Below are positions 8,282 to 15,343 of a stretch of DNA of 64,000 nt, one piece after another. The stretch comes from Aestuariibaculum lutulentum (GTDB lineage: Bacteria > Bacteroidota > Bacteroidia > Flavobacteriales > Flavobacteriaceae), in NCBI RefSeq assembly GCF_032926325.1, contig NZ_CP136709.1, forward strand, positions 1,714,501 to 1,778,500, in the 5' to 3' direction. The notes beneath the pieces were generated by a model. The model was not told the origin of the DNA. It ran no database searches and saw only the letters and a list, made by a program, of their open reading frames with translations. Positions within the stretch are counted from its first letter, which is position 1. Each line of letters starts with the position of its first letter. A program made the translations under genes and the position numbers.

Positions 8282-8677
8282 TTACAAAAAATTGGGTGGA
8301 GGGGTGTCTACAGTAAGAGTATTTTCGTAAACTATAGGTGTTTTATAAAACAGCTTGTGTTTAGCTGTTAATTGAATTGTATTTTGGTGGTCGATAGTGT
8401 TGATGTTAGAAATGTAAAAGGCATCTAACATCATACGTTTGTTTTCCTGCTGAGGAATGTTTTTATCTGGTCCAGTTTCGTTTTTAGCCAGTTGTTTTTG
8501 CAAATGACATTTACCGTTACAACCCTGCTGGTTGTCTTTTTGAATACAAAGTGTTTTTGCGATAAAATCCTGATTAGCAACAAAGTCGACCATAATCAAC
8601 AAGGTGTTGATGTTGTGCGCTAATAGAATGACAATTAGAACGAATGCGGTTATTTTTTGACTCAAGGTTTTTATCAC
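8282..8677 (-). CDS. Small membrane-anchored Cys/His protein, first gene of the copper-type cluster
   Basis: A 131-residue protein with an N-terminal signal anchor (residues 9-30). A short periplasmic region has a CX8CX3CH cluster (C44, C53, C57, H58) followed by charged sequence and a proline-rich C-terminus (DTPPPNFL). The start is a GTG at 8677; the next ATG would remove the membrane segment. I know similar Cys/His proteins beside copper-type TonB receptors in Bacteroidota but cannot name a family with certainty. The cluster looks like a metal or redox site. Metal binding or assembly of the neighbouring receptor is an inference. Confidence 0.7.
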   Translation of the reverse strand: MIKTLSQKITAFVLIVILLAHNINTLLIMVDFVANQDFIAKTLCIQKDNQQGCNGKCHLQKQLAKNETGPDKNIPQQENKRMMLDAFYISNINTIDHQNTIQLTAKHKLFYKTPIVYENTLTVDTPPPNFL

Positions 8678-8681
8678 GCCG

Positions 8682-8689
8682 CAAAAGTA
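8682..8689 (-). promoter_or_regulatory. -7 promoter box of the copper-type cluster
   Basis: TACTTTTG on the minus strand matches TAnnTTTG exactly and ends four bases before the GTG start at 8677. A TTTG at 8715-8718 could be the -33 element, but the 25-base spacer is slightly long. If used, the mRNA would begin at or very near the GTG. Confidence 0.45.
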
Positions 8690-8757
8690 GTGATAAAAGC
8701 ATATTTAAATGTCACAAACATTACATTTATGAAACATTTTAATTTTAGTCAAAGGAT

Positions 8758-9279
8758 TTAAAAATAGACTCTCACAAAAGGCGCCCACGGATCGGCATAA
8801 ATACTTTTGTTTCTATCGTAAAGTACATCGTAACGAATGCCGAAGGTAACATTTCGGTTTCTATACCCAGCACCTAAAAACAAGGCAGGATACCAATAGC
8901 TGTCATCTCGGAATATATTATTGTCGTATTTCCTGCTTACATAAAGTTCTTCAAATTCAGCAGACATTTGTATGGAATTAACAGGACTATATAAACCTAT
9001 TAAACTACCTCCAAAAATGGTCGATTTATAAAAGTCCTTACTTCGATTATAAGTGCCGTTTAACCCCACGCCCATAGCAAAATTATTATTAAACTCATAA
9101 AGTGCACTTGGGGCTAATGTTCCGCTAAAAAAGCCGTTTCCAAAACTTAAGCCTATGCCGCCTCCAAATCTTACGTGTTTCCAGAAATCACTTTCTGATT
9201 GTTGTGCAATTAAAATGTTAAAACTCCAAAGAGTTGCTAATAAAAGAGGTAGAGTCTTTTTATTTATTAAAGTAATCAT
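8758..9279 (-). CDS. Outer-membrane beta-barrel-like protein upstream of sucA
   Basis: A protein of about 173 residues from ATG 9279, preferred over the in-frame TTG at 9306. It has a signal peptide ending near AQQSE, then repeated amphipathic strands rich in Gly, Tyr and Phe (FGGGIGLSFGNGFFSG, MGVGLNGTYN, ALFLGAGYRNRNVTFG) and a terminal aromatic residue (FVRVYF). This is the pattern of a small eight-strand outer-membrane barrel. Homologues in Flavobacteriaceae are often labelled alpha-ketoglutarate decarboxylase because they sit next to sucA, but nothing here resembles that enzyme. It is divergent from sucA. Its function is unknown. Confidence 0.8.
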   Translation of the reverse strand: MITLINKKTLPLLLATLWSFNILIAQQSESDFWKHVRFGGGIGLSFGNGFFSGTLAPSALYEFNNNFAMGVGLNGTYNRSKDFYKSTIFGGSLIGLYSPVNSIQMSAEFEELYVSRKYDNNIFRDDSYWYPALFLGAGYRNRNVTFGIRYDVLYDRNKSIYADPWAPFVRVYF

Positions 9280-9394
9280 ACTTAGTTCTTTAAAATATGT
9301 CAACAAAATAAAGTAAAAATTTAATTTTTAATTATAAGCGTGTTAGGGTAATCATAAATATAGCAAAATAAACATCTAATATTCGCAAAAGTTG

Positions 9395-9402
9395 TATTTT
9401 TG
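9395..9402 (+). promoter_or_regulatory. -7 promoter box of sucA
   Basis: TATTTTTG matches TAnnTTTG and lies 40 bases before the sucA ATG. I see no TTG at the expected -33 distance, so this is a one-element match. Confidence 0.4.
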
Positions 9403-9442
9403 CCGGTAAATTTGACTAATTGATAGTGAATTAAATATTATA

Positions 9443-12184
9443 ATGGATAAATATTCCTTTTTAAACGCAGCGCATACAGCTTACTTTGCTGATTTATACG
9501 ATCAATATTTAGAGAACCCAGACGCCGTAGAACCAAGTTGGAGAGCCTTTTTTCAAGGGTACGATTTTGGAAGTGAAAACTATGGTTTAGAAGGAGAGAT
9601 TGTTGAAGGTGTTTCGGCGCAAATGCCAGAATATCTTCAAAAAGAGTTTCAGGTTTTAAAACTTATTGATGGGTATAGAATGCGTGGGCACTTGTTTACT
9701 AAAACAAACCCAGTGCGTGACAGAAGATCTTACTCGCCTACTTTAGAAATTGAAAATTTTGGTTTATCCGCAAACGATTTAGATACCGTTTTTAATGCAG
9801 GTGAAGTTTTAGGTATTGGTGCAAAACCATTACGTGAAATTTTAGTGCATTTAGATAAAATCTATTGCAGTTCTATTGGGGTAGAGTATATGTACCTGCG
9901 TAATCCAGAGGTGATTGCGTGGTGGCAAGGTAAATTAAATTTAAATGATAATCAGCCAACATTTGATACAGAAAAGAAAAAGTATATTCTTTCTAAATTA
10001 AATCAGGCGGTAACGTTTGAGAACTTTTTACAAACTAAATATGTTGGACAAAAGCGTTTCTCTCTTGAAGGAGGGGAGTCTTTAATTCCTGCAATTAGTA
10101 ACGTGTTATTTTATGCTGTAGAAAAGTATGGTGTAAAAGAATGTGTTCTTGGTATGGCACACCGTGGACGTTTAAGTACCCTGGTGAATATCTTTAGAAA
10201 ACCAATGCATGAGTTATTCAGTGAGTTTGATGGTAAAGATTTCGAAGATGTTGATATCGATGGAGATGTTAAGTATCACCTAGGATTGACCTTAGATAAA
10301 ACCTACCAAAACGGTAAAAATATTAAAATGAACTTAGTGCCAAACCCATCGCACTTAGAGACCGTTGCGTCTGTTGCTGAAGGGATTACCCGCGCTAAGA
10401 TTGATAACGATTACGATGGTGATGATTCTAAAATCATTCCTATTGTAGTTCATGGGGATGCGGCTATCGCAGGACAAGGTATTGTTTATGAGGTGGCGCA
10501 AATGAGTCAGCTTGCAGGTTACAAAACTGGAGGAACTGTTCATATTGTGGTTAACAACCAGATTGGATTTACAACTAACTATTTAGATGCACGTTCTAGT
10601 ACCTATTGTACCGATGTTGCTAAAGTTACTTTATCGCCGGTATTACATGTTAATGCTGACGATGCTGAAGCTGTAGTACATGCTGTAGAGTTAGCTTTAG
10701 ATTATAGAATGCGTTATAAAAAAGACGTTTATATCGATTTATTAGGGTATAGAAAATATGGTCATAACGAAGGTGATGAGCCACGTTTTACACAGCCTAA
10801 ATTATATAAAGCTATTGCGAAACACGATAACCCGTTTGATCTTTATTCAAATAAGTTAATTGCTGAAAACACGATTGATGCTGCTTATAAAAAAGGTATT
10901 GTTGATGAATTTAAAGATACTCTGGAGTCTGAATATACCAAGGCAAGAGAATCTGATTCTTCGAAAGTAAGAGAGTTTATGCAAGAGCGTTGGCAAGGTT
11001 TCGAGCGTTCTGAATTAGATGGTATGTTAGTGCCAACGGATACGACTTATGCTAAAGAACGCTTGGAAGGTATTTCTAAAGTAGTTTCAACTGTTCCGGA
11101 AGGTGTTAAGTTTGTTCGTAAAGCAGAACGTATTTTAGATGGTCGTGCCAAAATGGTATTTGAAGCTGATGCTTTAGACTGGGGTATGGCTGAAACTTTA
11201 GCTTACGGAAGTTTACTTGAAGAAGGTTTCAATGTGCGTATTTCAGGTCAGGATGTTGAGCGTGGAACTTTCAGTCACCGACACGCGATTTTACGTGATG
11301 AGATTTCTGAAGATCGTATCAATCTATTAAATACAAATCCTGAAAATAAAGGAGAGATGTATATCTACAACTCTTTCTTATCAGAGTACGGGGTATTAGG
11401 TTTCGATTACGGTTATGCTATGGCTAACCCGAATACCTTAACTATTTGGGAAGCACAGTTTGGTGATTTCAGTAATGGAGCGCAAATTATTTTCGACCAG
11501 TATTTATCGGCTGCTGAAGATAAATGGAAAGCGCAAAATGGTATTGTGGTGTTATTACCTCACGGTTACGAAGGTCAGGGGTCTGAGCACTCTTCGGCAA
11601 GAATGGAGCGTTATTTACAGTTATGTGGAGATGATAATATGATTGTTGCAGACTGTACAACACCTGCAAACTTCTTCCACTTGTTACGTCGTCAAATGAA
11701 ACGTAATTTCAGAAAACCATTAATTGTTTTCACTCCTAAGAGTTTATTACGTCATCCTAAAGCGATTTCAAGTATTAATGAGTTAGCTTCTGGAACATTT
11801 CAGGAAGTTATTGATGATACCGTAAATCCTGATAATGTTAAGAAATTAGTATTCTGTACCGGTAAATTCTACTACGATTTATTAGCAGAACGCGAAGAGT
11901 TAGGAAGAGAAGATGTGGCATTAGTTCGTATCGAGCAGTTATTCCCACTTCATTTAGATAAGATTCAGGAAGTTATTAACCGTTATCCAAATGTTTCAGA
12001 ATATGCATGGGCACAGGAAGAGCCTAAAAACATGGGAGCTTGGACGCACATGACACAACGTATGGAGCTGGTTAAGTTAGCATGCTATTCTAGACCTTAC
12101 AATTCGGTACCAGCACCAGGATCAAGTACACGTGATAAAAAGAGACAGCGCAACGTTATCAATGCTGTTTTCGATAATAACTAG
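9443..12184 (+). CDS. sucA: 2-oxoglutarate dehydrogenase E1 component
   Basis: A 913-residue thiamine-diphosphate enzyme that decarboxylates 2-oxoglutarate and passes the succinyl group to the E2 lipoyl arm in the TCA cycle. It begins with the short N-terminal E2-binding helix (SFLNAAHTAYFADLYDQYLENP). Near residue 235 is GMAHRGRLSTL; the ThDP region has HGDAAIAGQG and NNQIGFTT. The transketolase-like C-terminal half has ISGQDVERGTFSHRHA and LLPHGYEGQGSEHSS. The length is close to other E1o proteins. sucB follows after 40 bp, so the pair is an operon. The dihydrolipoamide dehydrogenase E3 is not in the window. Confidence 0.98.
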   Translation: MDKYSFLNAAHTAYFADLYDQYLENPDAVEPSWRAFFQGYDFGSENYGLEGEIVEGVSAQMPEYLQKEFQVLKLIDGYRMRGHLFTKTNPVRDRRSYSPTLEIENFGLSANDLDTVFNAGEVLGIGAKPLREILVHLDKIYCSSIGVEYMYLRNPEVIAWWQGKLNLNDNQPTFDTEKKKYILSKLNQAVTFENFLQTKYVGQKRFSLEGGESLIPAISNVLFYAVEKYGVKECVLGMAHRGRLSTLVNIFRKPMHELFSEFDGKDFEDVDIDGDVKYHLGLTLDKTYQNGKNIKMNLVPNPSHLETVASVAEGITRAKIDNDYDGDDSKIIPIVVHGDAAIAGQGIVYEVAQMSQLAGYKTGGTVHIVVNNQIGFTTNYLDARSSTYCTDVAKVTLSPVLHVNADDAEAVVHAVELALDYRMRYKKDVYIDLLGYRKYGHNEGDEPRFTQPKLYKAIAKHDNPFDLYSNKLIAENTIDAAYKKGIVDEFKDTLESEYTKARESDSSKVREFMQERWQGFERSELDGMLVPTDTTYAKERLEGISKVVSTVPEGVKFVRKAERILDGRAKMVFEADALDWGMAETLAYGSLLEEGFNVRISGQDVERGTFSHRHAILRDEISEDRINLLNTNPENKGEMYIYNSFLSEYGVLGFDYGYAMANPNTLTIWEAQFGDFSNGAQIIFDQYLSAAEDKWKAQNGIVVLLPHGYEGQGSEHSSARMERYLQLCGDDNMIVADCTTPANFFHLLRRQMKRNFRKPLIVFTPKSLLRHPKAISSINELASGTFQEVIDDTVNPDNVKKLVFCTGKFYYDLLAEREELGREDVALVRIEQLFPLHLDKIQEVINRYPNVSEYAWAQEEPKNMGAWTHMTQRMELVKLACYSRPYNSVPAPGSSTRDKKRQRNVINAVFDNN

Positions 12185-12224
12185 TTATATAAAAAGTATA
12201 AAATTCAATTAAAATTATAAGATA

Positions 12225-13436
12225 ATGATTTTAGAAATGAAAGTGCCTTCGCCAGGGGAATCCATTACAGAAGTGGAAATTGCAACATGGCTGGTAGAAG
12301 ACGGTGATTATGTAGAAAAAGACCAGGCTATTGCTGAGGTTGATAGTGACAAAGCAACATTAGAGTTGCCTGCTGAAGTAAGCGGAACTATTACCCTTAA
12401 AGCTGAAGAAGGTGATGCTGTTGCCGTAGGTGCAGTAGTATGTTTAATCGATACCAGTGCAGCTAAACCAGAAGGTGGTGAGGCTCCTAAAGCTGAAGCT
12501 AAAGTAGAAGCTCCTAAAGCGGACACTCCAGCTCCTGCAGCAGCTGAAACTAAAACCTATGCAACAGGGTCGGCAAGTCCTGCTGCTAAAAAGATTTTAG
12601 CTGAGAAAGGTATTGAAGCAGCTTCAGTTTCTGGAACAGGAAAAGATGGTCGTGTAACTAAAGAAGATGCTGTTAAAGCAGTGCCTTCTATGGGAACACC
12701 TTCAGGTGGAAACCGAGGTACTTCAAGAACTAAAATGTCTATGTTACGTCGTAAAGTAGCAGAGCGTTTAGTTGAAGCTAAAAATACAACAGCGATGTTA
12801 ACAACGTTTAACGAAGTTAACATGACGCCTATATTCGAATTAAGAAACGAGTATAAAGATGCCTTTAAAAACAAACATGGTGTTGGTTTAGGGTTTATGA
12901 GTTTCTTTACATTGGCTGTAGTTAGAGCATTGAAAATGTATCCTGCAGTAAACTCAATGATTGACGATAAAGAAATGATCTCTTACGATTTTTGTGATAT
13001 TAGTATCGCTGTTTCAGGACCAAAAGGATTAATGGTTCCTGTTATTCGTAACGCTGAAAACTTAAGTTTCAGAGGTGTGGAATCTGAAGTTAAACGTTTA
13101 GCTTTACGTGCTCGTGATGGACAAATTACGGTTGATGAAATGACAGGTGGTACATTTACTATTACAAACGGTGGTGTATTTGGAAGTATGTTATCTACGC
13201 CAATTATTAACCCTCCACAAAGTGGTATCTTAGGAATGCACAACATCATCGAGCGTCCTATCGCTGTAAATGGTAAAGTTGAAATTCACCCAATGATGTA
13301 CGTAGCATTATCTTACGACCATAGAATTATTGATGGTAAAGAGAGTGTTGGTTTCTTAGTTGCTGTAAAAGAAGGTATCGAGAACCCTGTTGAGTTATTA
13401 ATGAATAACGACATTAAAAAAGCATTAGAATTATAA
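12225..13436 (+). CDS. sucB: Dihydrolipoyllysine succinyltransferase (2-oxoglutarate dehydrogenase E2)
   Basis: A 403-residue E2 core protein. It has one N-terminal lipoyl domain with the modified lysine in EVDSDKATLEL (about residue 44). An Ala/Pro/Lys/Glu-rich flexible linker follows (85-115), then a peripheral subunit-binding domain (SPAAKKILAEKGI to GKDGRVTKEDAV), and the catalytic domain with the active-site pattern SYDHRIIDGKE near residue 368. It transfers succinyl from lipoamide to CoA. It lies directly downstream of sucA and is followed by a strong terminator, which closes the two-gene operon. Confidence 0.97.
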   Translation: MILEMKVPSPGESITEVEIATWLVEDGDYVEKDQAIAEVDSDKATLELPAEVSGTITLKAEEGDAVAVGAVVCLIDTSAAKPEGGEAPKAEAKVEAPKADTPAPAAAETKTYATGSASPAAKKILAEKGIEAASVSGTGKDGRVTKEDAVKAVPSMGTPSGGNRGTSRTKMSMLRRKVAERLVEAKNTTAMLTTFNEVNMTPIFELRNEYKDAFKNKHGVGLGFMSFFTLAVVRALKMYPAVNSMIDDKEMISYDFCDISIAVSGPKGLMVPVIRNAENLSFRGVESEVKRLALRARDGQITVDEMTGGTFTITNGGVFGSMLSTPIINPPQSGILGMHNIIERPIAVNGKVEIHPMMYVALSYDHRIIDGKESVGFLVAVKEGIENPVELLMNNDIKKALEL

Positions 13437-13462
13437 TTCAAGAGCTTTTCTAAATAAAATAA

Positions 13463-13498
13463 AAAAGTACTAGTGTTTCGCTAGTACTTTTTTTATTT
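13463..13498 (+). terminator. Intrinsic terminator after sucB
   Basis: An 11-bp stem (13463-13473 with 13481-13491) of AAAAGTACTAG and its complement around a seven-base loop, followed by a T run. It ends the sucAB transcript and, with A-rich flanks, may also act on minus-strand transcription reaching it. Confidence 0.85.
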
Positions 13499-13512
13499 AA
13501 CTAAAAAACTAA

Positions 13513-13623
13513 CTAAAATAAAACTAAAACGTTTATTGCGATTACAATGACTACCAATGTAGCTAAGCCAATAACAAAGTATTTGTTTATATAATCGTTT
13601 TCCTTTTCCATTTTTGGAGACAT
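13513..13623 (-). CDS. Candidate 36-residue single-pass membrane microprotein
   Basis: An ATG at 13623 opens a 36-codon frame ending in TAG at 13513-13515. The first 13 residues are charged (MSPKMEKENDYINK), and residues 15-36 are a continuous hydrophobic helix (YFVIGLATLVVIVIAINVLV) running to the C-terminus. This is a typical small-protein layout: charged cytoplasmic start, one membrane span. It lies just before the sucB terminator and downstream of the tandem repeats, in the orientation of the luxR-type gene. No other start fits, and no family is recognised. Coding status is inferred from composition only. Confidence 0.5.
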   Translation of the reverse strand: MSPKMEKENDYINKYFVIGLATLVVIVIAINVLVLF

Positions 13624-13671
13624 TTTGTGATTAATGGTGTCTGATTTAAAAACGCTGTATGTAAGGACACA

Positions 13672-13739
13672 GCTTTTATATATACTTCCCTCTAAAGAGA
13701 CTGATTAATAGCATTATAAAATTAAGGAGTAATTGTGAG
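13672..13739. repeat. Decayed copy of the 149-bp repeat
   Basis: This stretch aligns loosely with the second half of the 149-bp repeat next to it. Shared landmarks in the same order are a CCCT motif, AAG, TTAATAGCA and the A run that leads into the next unit. Small gaps and many substitutions suggest an older duplication. Confidence 0.4.
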
Positions 13740-13888
13740 AAAAAAAATACGCAGTTCTACTTATTTTTTGTTTCAAATGTAAGATGGCTAAAACAAAAGA
13801 AGCTCCAAACAATAAAGTCCAGAGCCTCCTGTATAATCCTCCCTAAGAATTAATTAATAGCAATGTAAAGGTAAGTAGTGTTTTGCAT
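13740..13888. repeat. 149-bp tandem repeat, copy 1
   Basis: The first full unit of a direct tandem repeat with a period of exactly 149 bp. It opens with eight A and TACGCAGTTCTACTTA and ends in GTTTTGCAT. It differs from copy 2 at two positions that I can see. Inside is a plus-strand 20-codon frame (13784-13846, MAKTKEAPNNKVQSLLYNPP). Only this copy has a minus-strand TACATTTG (13774-13781), a match to the -7 promoter element. Confidence 0.9.
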
Positions 13889-14037
13889 AAAAAAAATACG
13901 CAGTTCTACTTATTTTTTGTTTCAAATGAAAGATGGCTAAAACAAAAGAAGCTCCAAACAATAAAGTCCAGAGCCTCCTGTATAATCCTCCCTAAGAATT
14001 AATTAATAGCAATGTAAAGGTAAGCAGTGTTTTGCAT
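13889..14037. repeat. 149-bp tandem repeat, copy 2
   Basis: The second full unit, identical to copy 1 except for two single-base differences (one beside the small internal frame, one near the end). The 20-codon plus-strand frame is preserved at 13933-13995. The near identity points to a recent duplication or ongoing homogenisation. Confidence 0.9.
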
Positions 14038-14066
14038 AAAAAAAATACGCAGTTCTACTTATTTTT
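14038..14066. repeat. 149-bp tandem repeat, partial copy 3 at the end of the regulator gene
   Basis: Twenty-nine bases identical to the start of the unit (A run, TACGCAGTTCTACTTA, T run). They run into the stop codon of the response regulator gene (14065-14067). The array therefore appears to have grown from, or been anchored at, the 3-prime end of that gene. Confidence 0.85.
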
Positions 14067-14697
14067 AAAGGAATGCTTTGTGGTTATTTGCCCAGATTCC
14101 TAAAGATGTAGGTTTGTCGTCAAGTTCCAGTTTATTAATGGCGTTGCTTCTGTGTTTATCTACTGTTCTCACAGATATAGATAATTCGTTTGCAATATCC
14201 TGACTGGTTTTGTTTTCGGCAACCAATTTTACAATTTTTAATTCCGATTTGGTAAGTAAATCTAAATTCTTAGGTCTGTTACTATGATTGTTTATGTTTA
14301 GATAAGAAGCTATTTCTTCACTAAAATAGGGTTCCCCTTTTATTACATGCGAAATGCAGATTTCTATTTCTTCAACAGCAAATTCCTTTAAAATATAGCC
14401 GTATACGTTGAATTCTTTGGCTTGATCAAAGAGTTCTTCTTCCTTATCAAAAGTTATTAGAATAACTTTTGTGGGAAGGCTGTTCTTTTTACAGGCTTCA
14501 GCTACCTCTAAACCTGTTTTGTACGGCATTCTTATATCTAAAATCGCAATTTCAGGTTTTAGCTTTACAATAAGATTGTAAGCGGCATTACCATCTTGCG
14601 CGCTTCCAACGATATCAAATCCTTTGGAAGTTAAGAAATCAGACATACCTCTAAGCATAAGAGGGTGGTCATCTGCAATAACAATAGATGGCTTCAT
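14065..14697 (-). CDS. Orphan LuxR/NarL-family response regulator
   Basis: A 210-residue two-component response regulator. The receiver domain (1-120) has the acidic pair D9/D10, the phosphorylated aspartate at about D54 (ILDIRMP) and a conserved Lys in GYILKEF. The C-terminal GerE/LuxR helix-turn-helix (about 150-205) reads LTKSELKIVKLVAENKTSQD in pattern, then SVRTVDKHRSNAINKL. No histidine kinase lies nearby. It is 48 bp after the retropepsin-like gene on the same strand, probably cotranscribed. Its 3-prime end runs into a 149-bp tandem repeat array. Confidence 0.93.
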   Translation of the reverse strand: MKPSIVIADDHPLMLRGMSDFLTSKGFDIVGSAQDGNAAYNLIVKLKPEIAILDIRMPYKTGLEVAEACKKNSLPTKVILITFDKEEELFDQAKEFNVYGYILKEFAVEEIEICISHVIKGEPYFSEEIASYLNINNHSNRPKNLDLLTKSELKIVKLVAENKTSQDIANELSISVRTVDKHRSNAINKLELDDKPTSLGIWANNHKAFL

Positions 14698-14745
14698 TTA
14701 ATGAAAGGGAGTATTTTCTGCTATTAGTTTTGTACAGTAAATATA

Positions 14746-15195
14746 CTAATTTTCTAACTTTAGGTATATGTATTTCTTTTCATAATCTATTATAGCCTTC
14801 GATTTTTTTAAAATATCGGCGCCAATAATGCCGTCAACCGGTTTTGAGTTATGATTAATTAAAGCGGTATTGACATGACTAAGATTAAAAAGGACTAAAA
14901 CCACCTTGTTTTGTTTCCATTTGCCAATCTTTAATTTATTCTTTTTAGACATTTTAGTTTCCATGTTTATGGCACCGGCACCCGCCGCCATAATTTCAGA
15001 ATCTTTTACCTTAAGGTTAAAAGTGTTAATGGCTTCAAAGCCAACACAGGAATTTGATGCTCCGGTATCCAGAATAAAACGGCCTTTTACTCCGTTTAAG
15101 ATGGCTTTTATTTCAAAGTGATTGGTTTTTGTAAAGCGTAACTTTACTTTCGTGTATCCTTTATCAAGAAGAAAATGACCTAATGTATCTTCCAT
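14746..15195 (-). CDS. Retropepsin-like aspartyl protease
   Basis: A 149-residue single-domain aspartic protease-like protein. The catalytic triplet is FILDTGASNS (D43-T-G45), and later DGIIGADIL supplies the hydrophobic-hydrophobic-Gly motif of retropepsins. Such proteins work as dimers because each chain gives one catalytic Asp. No signal peptide or membrane segment is visible, so it is probably cytoplasmic. It precedes the response regulator by 48 bp. A shared role is possible but unproven; the substrate is unknown. Confidence 0.85.
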   Translation of the reverse strand: MEDTLGHFLLDKGYTKVKLRFTKTNHFEIKAILNGVKGRFILDTGASNSCVGFEAINTFNLKVKDSEIMAAGAGAINMETKMSKKNKLKIGKWKQNKVVLVLFNLSHVNTALINHNSKPVDGIIGADILKKSKAIIDYEKKYIYLKLEN

Positions 15196-15343
15196 AGTAA
15201 TTTATTATGGTTTAAAAGTAGTATAAATAGTGTGATACTAGAGTTAAAAAAATATAAAATTGAATGTATTCCAAATGTACTTTTAAAACTAAAATTATCT
15301 AAAAGACAGCTATTAAAAGTCTTTACTTTTTTATTTTTACCGC

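Noticed and set aside
12557..13249. Open frames on the minus strand opposite sucB.
   Set aside because: They mirror a strongly conserved plus-strand gene and give no recognisable protein.
13672..14066. Direct repeats that could be taken for a CRISPR array.
   Set aside because: The period is 149 bp with no short repeat plus variable spacer pattern; the whole unit is conserved. There are no cas genes in the window.
13740..14066. The repeats as an insertion sequence or MITE.
   Set aside because: There are no terminal inverted repeats, no transposase frame and no visible target-site duplication; the units are head to tail.
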